From Neisseria weixii (GTDB lineage: Bacteria; Pseudomonadota; Gammaproteobacteria; Burkholderiales; Neisseriaceae): a DNA stretch of 64,000 bases. Location of the stretch: positions 1,922,001 through 1,986,000 of the forward strand of contig NZ_CP023429.1 in the NCBI RefSeq assembly GCF_002327085.1. Direction: 5' to 3'. The first letter of the stretch is position 1. Every line of letters begins with the position of its first letter. This document shows positions 11,247-19,798 of the stretch, in pieces. The notes beneath the pieces were generated by a model, which saw nothing but the letters and a program-made list of their open reading frames with translations, had not been told where the DNA came from and ran no database searches. The translations under genes were made by a program, and so were the position numbers.

Positions 11247-11965
11247 GGGGCTGTACTAGACAACTAGAATAAATTCTGCTTTACTAATTGTTTTAAAATA
11301 GAACAAGAGACTTTATCTCACTGTGGTTAAAACGCCATTCACATTCCTTTAAATACAGCTTAAAATGCTCTTTGGGAATGCCGTTAAACTTACGTAAGCG
11401 GCGTTTTGCCTGATTCCAAAAGTTCTCAATTCCGTTGATGTGATTTTGCCGATCAGCAAAGTGTGTACTGTGATTGATGCGAAAGTGGCTAAACTCACTC
11501 ACATCAAGTACGTCATAGCTTTTGTAACAATCAGTGTAAACAATACTGTCAGGCTTTACTTGCTCACGTATTACCGGCAATAAAGTGGCAGTTTGTGTAT
11601 TGGGCACAGCAACGGTGTAAACCTTGCCGTTGCGCTTCAGAAGCCCGAATACAGCGACTTTGCCGGCTGCACCGCGACCACGTTTGCCTTTGCGCTGCCC
11701 GCCAAAACAGCTTTCATCAACTTCTACTCCGCCATCAGACATTTCCGGATGCGGGCTGTTATGGAAAATCAGTACGCGCAAACGATGAAAGCAATAGGCT
11801 GCCGTGTTTTTATTAACACCGGCTAATTGAGCTGCAGTACGGGCAGTAACACCCGCAATAAACAGTTCAATCAGTTTGTTTTGCTTGTACTGACTTAAAC
11901 GGCTTCTTCTCATAGGGGTTATTCTAACCTGAAATTAGATTTCCCTAGTTATCTAGTACAGCCCC
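11247..11965 (-). mobile_element. Complete IS1595-family (IS1016-like) insertion sequence
   Basis: The 719-bp element is bounded by 21-bp inverted repeats (11247-11267 and 11945-11965) that start GGGGCTGTACTAGA and differ at one base. It is flanked by the 8-bp duplication TAAATTTT and carries one intact transposase gene. A related but different element lies at 21490. The intact ends and duplication suggest a recent insertion. Confidence 0.93.
11293..11913 (-). CDS. IS1595-family transposase
   Basis: The 206-residue product begins with a short helix-turn-helix-like region (about residues 1-50). The IS1595/ISXO2 catalytic domain follows, with VEVDESCFGGQRKGKRGRGA near residue 66, VYTDCYKSYD near residue 125 and NHINGIENFWNQAKRRL near residue 157. 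The open frame is uninterrupted, and the inverted repeats and target duplication are complete. The element may therefore be active. Confidence 0.93.
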   Translation of the reverse strand: MRRSRLSQYKQNKLIELFIAGVTARTAAQLAGVNKNTAAYCFHRLRVLIFHNSPHPEMSDGGVEVDESCFGGQRKGKRGRGAAGKVAVFGLLKRNGKVYTVAVPNTQTATLLPVIREQVKPDSIVYTDCYKSYDVLDVSEFSHFRINHSTHFADRQNHINGIENFWNQAKRRLRKFNGIPKEHFKLYLKECEWRFNHSEIKSLVLF

Positions 11966-11973
11966 TAAATTTT
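11966..11973. repeat. Target site duplication, right copy (TAAATTTT)
   Basis: Exact repeat of 11239-11246, directly after the right inverted repeat. Confidence 0.9.
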
Positions 11974-12081
11974 TTATTTTTATTTCATATTCCCTCTGCA
12001 CAATATCCACTTCAAACACAAAAAATGAAATTCAACTACATTTATTAATGTATTGTAAACACTAACCATTCATAAAATATT

Positions 12082-12122
12082 AAGGCCGTCTGAAAGGTTG
12101 ATTTCCCGTTTCAGACGACCTG
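12082..12122 (-). terminator. Inverted DUS pair terminator after the MFS gene
   Basis: AAGGCCGTCTGAAA and a reverse copy with one mismatch (TTTCAGACGACCT) form a hairpin just past the stop at 12157. Confidence 0.65.
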
Positions 12123-12156
12123 ATTCTCAATAATCGAGCATATTTTTTTTAAGCCG

Positions 12157-13449
12157 CTACACCTTAGGCTTCAAGAAGAACAATGCTACCACCGCCAATA
12201 TAATCACGGCTGCGGTTGCACCATATAAATCATCTTTCGCCCAACCTGAGTCAAGCAAACCACCGGCCATAATCGGTGCCAAAATCGAACCCAAGCGGCC
12301 GATTCCGATGGTTACGCCCACGCCGGTACTGCGGAAATCAGCGGCGTAAAGGGTCGGGTTGATGGTGTAAAGACCGGCAATGCAACCGTTCATCAAGGCG
12401 CCCAACAATACGGCAAACACCAGTGCCGCACTCAAGGCACTTGATGACAAGAAGGCGAAAATTGCACCCACTGCCAACACCCCAAAGCTGATCAACACCG
12501 TGCGCGCCGCCCAACGGCTGGCCAAGAAGCCGAAAATCAACGAGCCGATTGCACCGCCCACCGAAATCGCCATGCCGACCGACTGGCTTTGCTCTTTTGC
12601 CATACCGGCCTGCTCCAACAACGCGGGTGTCCATGAGTTGATAAAATAATACGAAGCCATCACAGTGATAAACGCCAGCCAAATCAACAGCGTGGTCGCC
12701 CGGTATTGCGGCTCAAACAAACGCAGAACCGACACTTTGGCCTTCTTCACGCCCTGCTCGACCTCAGAAAATACCCAATCGCCGCTTAAGCCCATTTTGG
12801 CTGCAATCTTATCCAAACGCGCTTTGGCATTGGCCGGACGTTTGGTCAGTAGGAAATCCACCGATTCCGGCAACACCACCATCAATAACACTACCGCCAA
12901 CATGGTCAGCACCGCGCCAACCAAAAATACCGAACGCCAACCGTATTCACCCTGCAGCATCACTGCCGACATACCGCCCAACATCGCCCCGATACCGAAG
13001 CCTGACGCATAAATCGCAATCGCCAAACCACGCCATTTTTGGTTGGCATACTCACTCACAATCACATTGGTACACGGCAAAATACCGCCCACACCCAAGC
13101 CGGTAACAATACGCCAAAACGCAATCGTTTCCATCGAATGCGAGAAATACGTCATCAGCATACCAATGGCAGACAGCAACGTTGAAAAAATCAGCAGCGG
13201 GCGGCGGCCAAAACGGTCAGCCAAAGGCGCCAAAAATACCGAGCCTAAAGTCATGCCCAGCAAACCGGCACTCATCAAAGTACCAATGTGCGCACCATCC
13301 AGACCCAGCTCGGTTTGAATACTTTTTGCAGTAAACGCTACCGCCAACACATCAAATCCGTCGAGCATATTTAAAATGAAGGTCAATGCAACCACCATCC
13401 ATTGAAAACCACTCATCGGGCTTTGGGCAATTTTTTGTCTTAAATCCAT
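12157..13449 (-). CDS. MFS transporter, aromatic acid:H+ symporter type
   Basis: This is a 430-residue, 12-helix major facilitator protein of the inner membrane. The N-terminal helix contains NMLDGFDVLAVAF; the D-G-F-D charge in TM1 is typical of AAHS (PcaK/BenK-like) carriers. The loop 2-3 motif APLADRFGRRPLL and the TM4 region GLGVGGILPC also fit. No aromatic catabolic genes are adjacent, so the substrate is unknown. It is a single gene transcribed away from the secDF operon. Confidence 0.85.
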   Translation of the reverse strand: MDLRQKIAQSPMSGFQWMVVALTFILNMLDGFDVLAVAFTAKSIQTELGLDGAHIGTLMSAGLLGMTLGSVFLAPLADRFGRRPLLIFSTLLSAIGMLMTYFSHSMETIAFWRIVTGLGVGGILPCTNVIVSEYANQKWRGLAIAIYASGFGIGAMLGGMSAVMLQGEYGWRSVFLVGAVLTMLAVVLLMVVLPESVDFLLTKRPANAKARLDKIAAKMGLSGDWVFSEVEQGVKKAKVSVLRLFEPQYRATTLLIWLAFITVMASYYFINSWTPALLEQAGMAKEQSQSVGMAISVGGAIGSLIFGFLASRWAARTVLISFGVLAVGAIFAFLSSSALSAALVFAVLLGALMNGCIAGLYTINPTLYAADFRSTGVGVTIGIGRLGSILAPIMAGGLLDSGWAKDDLYGATAAVIILAVVALFFLKPKV

Positions 13450-13585
13450 GAATAACCTTCTCTTTCAATAAGAACTCGGGCTTTGTTATCATTCGCTATA
13501 CCACCCGAATACGCCACTATAACGACTTCACTGTGTGCAAGCAAATTCTAAATTTGCGTATATGATATGAATGGAATTCATTGTG

Positions 13586-13612
13586 AGGCCGTCTGAATAT
13601 TTCAGACGGCCT
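13586..13612. terminator. Compact inverted DUS pair
   Basis: AGGCCGTCTGAA and its reverse complement are separated by three bases. It lies in the gene-free stretch 13450-13901, which also holds a MITE and the secF terminator. Confidence 0.6.
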
Positions 13613-13648
13613 TGAAAACGTAAATTCACTTCCCAAATGCCATCTGCT

Positions 13649-13791
13649 GAGACCTTTGCAAAACCCTAGGTTTGAATGCAGTTCGAAGTTAGAGCAGCAC
13701 AGAAAGCGCAGATATATCATTAAGGCAGATAAGCTTTCGAGCAGCGCATAACGAAGGAATGTGCTAAAGATAGGGATTTTGCAAAGGCCTC
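13649..13791. mobile_element. MITE-like element, about 143 bp, IS1106-type ends
   Basis: It starts GAGACCTTTGCAAAACCCTA and ends GATTTTGCAAAGGCCTC. The interior is closely similar to those at 8480 and 60725 (shared blocks such as AGAGCAGCACAGAAAGCGCA). No open frame is conserved among the copies. Confidence 0.75.
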
Positions 13792-13824
13792 CATTTTTTA
13801 TATGAATGGAATACCCGTAAAAAA

Positions 13825-13847
13825 AACACACTGAAAATCAGCGTGTT
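13825..13847 (-). terminator. Rho-independent terminator after secF
   Basis: A 10-bp stem with one mismatch (AACACACTGA / TCAGCGTGTT) and a 3-base loop is followed, on the minus strand, by a run of T. Confidence 0.75.
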
Positions 13848-13901
13848 CTTAATTCAGACCGCCTAGTATGCAAATAAGGCCATCTGAAAACATGATGTTT
13901 T

Positions 13902-14837
13902 TTACACCACCACTTCTTCTTTTTTCTTCGGTGCTTTCGAGATATTTTCGCGATTCAGGCCGAACATCAGCAACAGCGGACTTGCCACCAAAACCGATGA
14001 GTAAATACCGAATACGATACCGATGGTTAAAGCTAACGAGAAACCGTGCAAGGCAGCTCCGCCGAAAATCAGCATCGACAGCACCATTGCTTCGGTCGAG
14101 CCGTGGGTAATGATGGTACGGCTCATGGTTGCAGTAATCGCATTGTCAATCACTTGCGGCACGCTATGGTTACGCATGGCCGGTTTGCGGAAATTTTCAC
14201 GGATACGGTCAAAGACCACCACCGATTCGTTTACCGAGTAACCCAACACTGCCAAAATACCGGCCAACACAGTCAATGAAAACTCCCATTGGAACAGCGC
14301 AAAGCAGCCGAGAATAATCACAATATCGTGCATATTGGCAATAATCGCCGCCACGGCAAAACGCCATTCGAAACGCATCGACAGGTAAATGATGATGCCG
14401 ACGATAACTATACCCAACGCCAACAAACCGTTGGTAACCAACTCTTCACCAACCTGAGGGCCGATAAACTCGACTTGGCGCAACGTGACATCAGGATTGT
14501 TTTGTTTCAACAAATCCATCACTTGATTCGACAGTTGCGCCGATGACACGCCTTCTTTATTAGGCAGGCGAATCAGGATGTGCTTGTTGGTGCCTAAGGC
14601 TTGCACCTGCACCTCACCCAAATTCAACGTATTGAGCTTTTCACGGGTTTGATTGACATCGACACCTTGCTGATACTGCACTTCCATCACGGTACCGCCG
14701 GTAAATTCCACCGAGAAATTCAATCCTTTGGTAATCAAGAAAAATACAGCTGCGATAAACGTCGCCAACGAAATAAATGTGGTCAGTTTGCCGTAGCTCA
14801 TGAATGGAATATCACGTTTGATTCTAAATAATTCCAT
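13902..14837 (-). CDS. secF: Protein translocase subunit SecF
   Basis: SecF is an inner-membrane partner of SecD that uses the proton gradient to help pull proteins through SecYEG. The 311-residue product has a first transmembrane helix, the periplasmic motif FSVEFTGGTVMEVQY, then five more helices. They include VLGYSVNESVVVFDRIREN and TRTIITHGSTEAMVLSML-like segments of the SecF C-terminal domain. It lies 3 bases downstream of secD. Confidence 0.97.
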   Translation of the reverse strand: MELFRIKRDIPFMSYGKLTTFISLATFIAAVFFLITKGLNFSVEFTGGTVMEVQYQQGVDVNQTREKLNTLNLGEVQVQALGTNKHILIRLPNKEGVSSAQLSNQVMDLLKQNNPDVTLRQVEFIGPQVGEELVTNGLLALGIVIVGIIIYLSMRFEWRFAVAAIIANMHDIVIILGCFALFQWEFSLTVLAGILAVLGYSVNESVVVFDRIRENFRKPAMRNHSVPQVIDNAITATMSRTIITHGSTEAMVLSMLIFGGAALHGFSLALTIGIVFGIYSSVLVASPLLLMFGLNRENISKAPKKKEEVVV

Positions 14838-14840
14838 GTT

Positions 14841-16703
14841 TTACTCCTTATCCGCCACAGTATTTGAGGCAACCGGCTCCGGCTTCCATACCGAACCGAT
14901 GGAAATGCTTTGCAGTTTGCGTTTGCGGCCATACCACAAATTCACCAATGCGCGCGACACCACCACAGACGAATACATCGAGGTCAAAATACCCAAACAA
15001 TGCACCACAGCAAAACCGCGCACCGGCCCCGAACCGAAGATCAGCAAAGCAATACCGGCAATCAACGAAGTTAAGTTGGAATCGACAATGGTCGCCCACG
15101 CATGCTGGTAACCCAAATTAATTGCCTGCTGTGGCGGCACGCCGGCGCGTAATTCTTCACGGATACGTTCATTAATCAATACGTTCGAGTCAATAGCCAT
15201 ACCCAAAGTCAAAGCCAAAGCAGCAATACCCGGCAAGGTCAACGTAGCTTGCAAGGCAGACAAGATCGCAATCAAAAACAGGATATTGGTGGTCAATGCG
15301 ATGGTAGAAAACACCCCCATCAAGCGGTAGTAAATGACCATAAACACAGCGACGGCAGCAAAACCCCACAGTGTCGAATTAAAGCCTTTTTCGATGTTTT
15401 CTTTACCTAAAGACGGGCCGATAGTGCGTTCTTCCACAATTTCCATCGGCGCAGCCAGCGAACCGGCGCGCAAAAGCAAAGAAGTATCGTTGGCTTCCGC
15501 GCTGCTCATACTGCCGGAAATCTGCACACGACCACCGGTAATGGCAGAGCGGATAACCGGCGCAGTCACCACTTCGGCTTTGCCTTGGTCAATCAACACC
15601 ATCGCCATGCGTTTGCCGACATTTTGTGAAGTCAGCTCGGCAAAAATAGTACCGCCGGTGCCGTCTAAATTAATGCTCACGGCAGGTGCGCCCATTTCAT
15701 CAAAGCTTGGTTGTGCGTCGTTGATGTTGTCGCCGGTAAGTTCAACCTGCTTGCTCACCAAAGTGGCTTGCGGTTGCTCGCCCGCGCTATACAGCAATTC
15801 GTAACCACTCGGCACATTGCCGTTCAAAGCAGCGGTAATTTGCGCCGGATCGTCTTCCACCATACGCACTTCCAAAGTAGCGGTACGGCCAATAATGTCT
15901 TTGGCTTTAGCCGTATCCTGCACACCCGGCAACTGCACCACAATGCGTTCGGCACCGGATTGCTGAATCACCGGTTCGGCTACGCCCAGCTCGTTCACAC
16001 GGTTGTGCAGCGTGGTGATGTTTTGCTTCACCGCATCAGTGCGGATTTTGGCCACCGCCGCTTCAGACAGGGTCAACACCACATTATTACCTTCCGCCGT
16101 CAGCGTGGCTTCCGGTAACAGGTTTTGCAGTTGCGGCAAGGCTTTCTGCACATCCGCCGCATCTTGGAATGGCACAGTCAGGCTACTGTCTGTATGGCGG
16201 ATGGTGCCAATCCGGATTTTTTGACGGCGCAAATCGCGTCGAATATCGCCTGCGTAACGCTCAAATGTTTTCTGCATGGCCGCCTGCATGTCCACCTGCA
16301 TGGTGAAATGCACGCCGCCACGCAAGTCCAAGCCCAAGAACATCGGATTGGCATTCATTTTCGCCATCCATTCGGGGCTGTCAGCCAGCAGGTTAAGCGC
16401 GGTAATATAGCCTTCTCCCAAGGTATTTTCGATCACATCGCGTGCTTTCAGCTGCGTTTCCGCATCTTTAAAACGCACTTTCAGCGAATTATCGGCGATA
16501 AACATACCGTCGGTCGAAATATTGGCCGCCTTCAAAGCAGATTCAACCCTGTTTTGGGTTTGTTCGTTGATGACAATAGATTGTCGGTTGGTCGATACCT
16601 GTACCGCAGGCGTTTCACCGAACAAATTGGGCAGTGCGTAAATCACCGCCACAACAATCGTGAACGCAATCAGCAGGTATTTCCATAAAGGGTAACGGTT
16701 CAT
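14841..16703 (-). CDS. secD: Protein translocase subunit SecD
   Basis: SecD works with SecF in proton-driven protein export. The 620-residue product has an N-terminal transmembrane helix (WKYLLIAFTIVVAVIYALP) and the large periplasmic P1 domain with the signature GLDLRGGVHFTMQVD near residue 125. The C-terminal membrane domain contains TLGMAIDSNVLINERIREEL. The length matches betaproteobacterial SecD. The operon order is yajC-secD-secF. Confidence 0.97.
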   Translation of the reverse strand: MNRYPLWKYLLIAFTIVVAVIYALPNLFGETPAVQVSTNRQSIVINEQTQNRVESALKAANISTDGMFIADNSLKVRFKDAETQLKARDVIENTLGEGYITALNLLADSPEWMAKMNANPMFLGLDLRGGVHFTMQVDMQAAMQKTFERYAGDIRRDLRRQKIRIGTIRHTDSSLTVPFQDAADVQKALPQLQNLLPEATLTAEGNNVVLTLSEAAVAKIRTDAVKQNITTLHNRVNELGVAEPVIQQSGAERIVVQLPGVQDTAKAKDIIGRTATLEVRMVEDDPAQITAALNGNVPSGYELLYSAGEQPQATLVSKQVELTGDNINDAQPSFDEMGAPAVSINLDGTGGTIFAELTSQNVGKRMAMVLIDQGKAEVVTAPVIRSAITGGRVQISGSMSSAEANDTSLLLRAGSLAAPMEIVEERTIGPSLGKENIEKGFNSTLWGFAAVAVFMVIYYRLMGVFSTIALTTNILFLIAILSALQATLTLPGIAALALTLGMAIDSNVLINERIREELRAGVPPQQAINLGYQHAWATIVDSNLTSLIAGIALLIFGSGPVRGFAVVHCLGILTSMYSSVVVSRALVNLWYGRKRKLQSISIGSVWKPEPVASNTVADKE

Positions 16704-16774
16704 GGGAAACCTTCAGTTTTTCTTAAAGACAAACAGCCGCGCTCACAATGAGGCGGCTTTTGCGGCAATCAATT

Positions 16775-17038
16775 TTATTCGGCTTTACTGGCGATGGCGT
16801 TGCGGTCAACTTCCACTTCCACGCCGCGGCCAATTTCTACGCCGTAAAACTGTTCGCCGACTTTGGTAATACGGCCTTTGAAACCGGCAGCCAAGACGAC
16901 TTTGTCACCGGCTTTCAATTCAGACAGCATTTGCTGGTGGGCTTTGAATTTCTTTTGTTGCGGGCGCATAATCAGGAAATAAAACACCACCATAATCAAA
17001 ACCAGCGGTGCAAATTGAGCCAACATGCTTTGTTCCAT
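16775..17038 (-). CDS. yajC: Sec translocon accessory protein YajC
   Basis: This 87-residue protein has one N-terminal transmembrane helix (FAPLVLIMVVFYFLIMRPQQ). The YajC signature RPQQKKFKAHQQMLSELKAG follows, then VVLAAGFKGRITKVGE. It heads the yajC-secD-secF operon. Upstream at 17100-17190 are two DUS in the same direction. Confidence 0.96.
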   Translation of the reverse strand: MEQSMLAQFAPLVLIMVVFYFLIMRPQQKKFKAHQQMLSELKAGDKVVLAAGFKGRITKVGEQFYGVEIGRGVEVEVDRNAIASKAE

Positions 17039-17202
17039 AGTTTTTCCATTCTATAATCATTGCAATTGAAAAGCAGGACCGAAATTTCAGTTGAGCCAGC
17101 CCCGAAATTACGCTATTCTAAAGGCCGTCTGAAAAATTTCCAAGTATTTCCGTACTTATTAACCATATTTATCAGTCAGGCCGTCTGAAAAACACGCAAT
17201 CC

Positions 17203-18248
17203 ATGAATCCCCTTCTTACACGCCTTATCCAACGTATCCGCACACGCCTGCGCCGTCTCATCGGTAAAAACGCCCGCACAGTCTGGATAAGCCATCCCAT
17301 ATTCACCCAATCCCGACCCGACACCCACCACCCGAGTCACCGCAGCGCATTTCAGCCATCGAAGCCGCACTCAAAGCCGAAAACATCTGGCCCCGCCTGC
17401 AAAAAACCGTCGCCCCCGAAATCAACGACAGCCGCTTGGCACTCGTCCATCCGCGCAACTACCTGCGCTTTCTCGAAAGCGTACAGCCGCAGCCCGGAAA
17501 AATCTACCGCGTCGACGACGACACCGTCATCAGCCATCAATCCTTAGAAGCCGCACGTTTCGCCGCAGGCGCACTCATCAAAGCCGTCGACATGGTCATC
17601 CAAAAAAAAGCCCACCACGCCTTTTGCGCTGCCCGCCCGCCCGGCCACCATGCCCAAAGCAACCGCGCCGGCGGCTTCTGCATCATCAACAACATCGCCG
17701 TCGCCGCCATGCACGCCATCGCCGAACACCGCCTGCAACGCATCGCCATCATCGATTTCGACGCCCACCATGCCGACGGCACGCTCGAAATCTTCAAAGA
17801 TGACCCGCGCATCATGCTGCTCGACAGTTTCGAAGCCGACATTTTCCCTTTTCCCAAAGAAAACATCCCGACAGGCCGTAATCCCCATATCGTCCACACT
17901 CCCCTGAAAGCAGGCACCGACAGCCGCCGGTTCCGCACCGTAATCCGCGAACAATGGCTGCCCAAACTCAAACAGTTCAAGCCCGAATTAGTTCTGATTT
18001 CCGCCGGATTCGACGGCCATAAACAAGACCAAACCAGCTACCTCAACCTGCATGAAGCCGACTACGCATGGCTGACCCACAAGATCATTCAGACGGCCTC
18101 AAGCTGCCCCGGCCGCATCGTCTCCGCACTCGAAGGCGGCTATACCTCCGAATCACTGGGCAAATCCGCCGCCGCCCATATCCGCGTATTGGCCGGCATG
18201 AGAAAAGCCGCCTATGTTACGGAATACCAAAAACAGCTGAAACATTGA
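17203..18248 (+). pseudogene. Histone-deacetylase-family amidohydrolase, frameshifted
   Basis: The family comprises Zn-dependent deacetylases acting on acetylated lysine or polyamines. The first frame from ATG 17203 contains ARTVWISHPIFTQ. The continuation ESPQRISAIEAALKAENIW and everything after it is one frame over. One extra G at about 17334 gives the expected HHPESPQR and a 348-residue protein. Catalytic features are intact: PPGHHA (His pair), IDFDAHHADGT (Zn-binding Asp and His), ISAGFDGH (third Zn ligand) and EGGY. The AT-DUS hairpin at 18342 terminates it. The true substrate is unknown. Confidence 0.82.
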
Positions 18249-18271
18249 GAACAGGCCATCTGAAATCACAC

Positions 18272-18455
18272 CAGTAGGTAAGGTTAGCCGCCCACTGCGG
18301 CGTAACCGTACAAACACATTAATTCAACCCTGCACGCCGACATGCCGTCTGAAAACCGTTTCAGACGGCATTACCGTTTTCTATGTCTGCCGTGACTGCG
18401 TACGGTTACGCCGCTGCGGACGGCTAACCGTACCTACGAGTTCTACGAGTTCTAT
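18272..18455. repeat. Mosaic repeat unit: inverted ~40-bp arms around an AT-DUS hairpin
   Basis: An inverted arm (18272-18310) and a forward arm (18399-18455) share the core GTACGGTTACGCCGC. Between them lies an ATGCCGTCTGAA inverted pair (18342-18371), which probably terminates the deacetylase gene. The same arrangement recurs at 19043-19222. Confidence 0.6.
18342..18371 (+). terminator. Inverted AT-DUS hairpin
   Basis: ATGCCGTCTGAAA and its complement are separated by a short CCG-type loop. This is the AT dialect of the uptake sequence, unlike most copies in the window. Confidence 0.65.
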
Positions 18456-18462
18456 GCTCGTC

Positions 18463-18482
18463 ATTCCCGTACAGGCGGGAAT
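18463..18482. repeat. dRS3-type 20-bp repeat
   Basis: It has the ATTCCC-N8-GGGAAT form (ATTCCCGTACAGGCGGGAAT). A degenerate copy in the opposite orientation ends at 18556. The two flank about 55 bp, the layout of a neisserial intergenic mosaic element. The rest of 18249-19260 holds a DUS pair near 18717-18752 and repeats, but no gene that I can support. Confidence 0.75.
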
Positions 18483-19042
18483 CCAGACTTATCGGTTTCA
18501 GAAATATTAAAAATTTACAGCCGGTTAAAATTCTGGCTTCCTGCCTGCGCGGGAATGACGAATCAAAGCAAGCCGTAAGGGGCACTTGCTGCCCACATCA
18601 AATAATTGCGGATTAATGAAACTGACGGTTTGCCATTTTACAGCGGATATAAATACCAATCTTAACACTTGCCGTATAAGCCCGTTCGTTTTGCTTCCCC
18701 ATTTTTGAAAAACAAAGGCCGTCTGAAAATCCAAGCGGGTTTTCAGACAGCCTCATTTGTATGAAAACGCAAATGTCATTTAAATTATTTTACAAAAATA
18801 AACCTGTTTTTCCGTTTGATATACAGAATAATCGATCATCCGATAGTCATTTTATGAAAGATGATTGGATTGTAGAATGCACAGTAGGATGATGTGATGA
18901 TGACACAGGATTTTAAGGGCAAGTTAGGGTCGGGCAGATATTTCAGACGGCATACTGATGTAAGGGCATAATTGCCCACTTTACGGCAATAATTGATTGT
19001 TATAATCCCCATGTTACGATTGCTATACAAATCGATAGCAAG

Positions 19043-19222
19043 CCGTAGGTATGTCAGCCTCCCCCGGCAGCATAACCGTACGAATGGATGGCGAACCGAT
19101 ACAAGGCCGTCTGAAACGGATTTGGAAAACTGGGAGCAGATAGGGCTGATGGCTTTTATGGAGGTGCGCACGGTTATGCCGTTGGAGGCGGCTGACCGTA
19201 CCTACGGATTCTATGAGTTCTA
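19043..19222. repeat. Second mosaic repeat unit with an internal DUS
   Basis: An inverted arm at 19043-19080 and a forward arm at 19166-19222 resemble those at 18272 and 18399. An AG-DUS lies between them at 19104-19115. It ends just before the AT-rich accessory island. Confidence 0.55.
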
Positions 19223-19260
19223 AAATATGCTTTTTTAATAACTAGAAAGAAATAAATGAA

Positions 19261-19785
19261 ATGTTTAATAAAATCAGTATAAGAAAAAATTTTCTATTAG
19301 CTGTTTTTTTATTCTTTTTAAGTGTGATTTTTGAATTATTTCCTTCATTGGGATATGAGAAAATATATTTAGTACATGAAAAAATTCCTGATGGAGTTTT
19401 ATATGAAGTTAAAAACCGAGGGGCTCGTGGTTCAATTTCATTTAACTATAATGGGGTTAAATATTTATCATCATGTACTTATTTTTTGGATTCACTATGC
19501 TTAAATAGCAAACATGGTCAGGAATTCAAAGGGAAAAGTGTTTATGTTTTGAAAATCGTTGGTACTGATATGATAGCTCACTCAATGGTTACTGAGGGTG
19601 AATTTTTATCTGGGGGGCAGACGCTAAAGGTTTTTCCTGTTCCTAGAGAATACATTGAAAAATATGCAAATACAACTATTTACGGTTTTAAAATAAAAAG
19701 AGCATTTAGCATTATTGTATTTTCATACTTAATGGTTATGTCTTTTATTTACTTTATTTTTTACAAAAAACAAACTATTAATTAA
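19261..19785 (+). CDS. Small membrane protein upstream of an FrpC-like protein (possible immunity protein)
   Basis: I do not recognise this 174-residue protein. It has a transmembrane helix near residues 10-32 (LLAVFLFFLSVIFELF) and a roughly 110-residue soluble middle part with two Cys near residues 77-85. A second helix lies near residues 150-168 (SIIVFSYLMVMSFIYFIFY), and the protein ends in basic residues. The gene is strongly AT-rich, unlike the flanking core genes. It ends 13 bases before the gene at 19799. Two more small membrane proteins hold the equivalent place before the other modules in this island. An immunity or chaperone role is inference only. Confidence 0.7.
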   Translation: MFNKISIRKNFLLAVFLFFLSVIFELFPSLGYEKIYLVHEKIPDGVLYEVKNRGARGSISFNYNGVKYLSSCTYFLDSLCLNSKHGQEFKGKSVYVLKIVGTDMIAHSMVTEGEFLSGGQTLKVFPVPREYIEKYANTTIYGFKIKRAFSIIVFSYLMVMSFIYFIFYKKQTIN

Positions 19786-19798
19786 GGATATTTTAAAA

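Noticed and set aside
11966-12156. A small gene between the IS and the MFS gene
   Set aside because: The stretch is AT-rich, with only the target duplication and a DUS-pair terminator; no frame has a start, ribosome site and protein-like composition.
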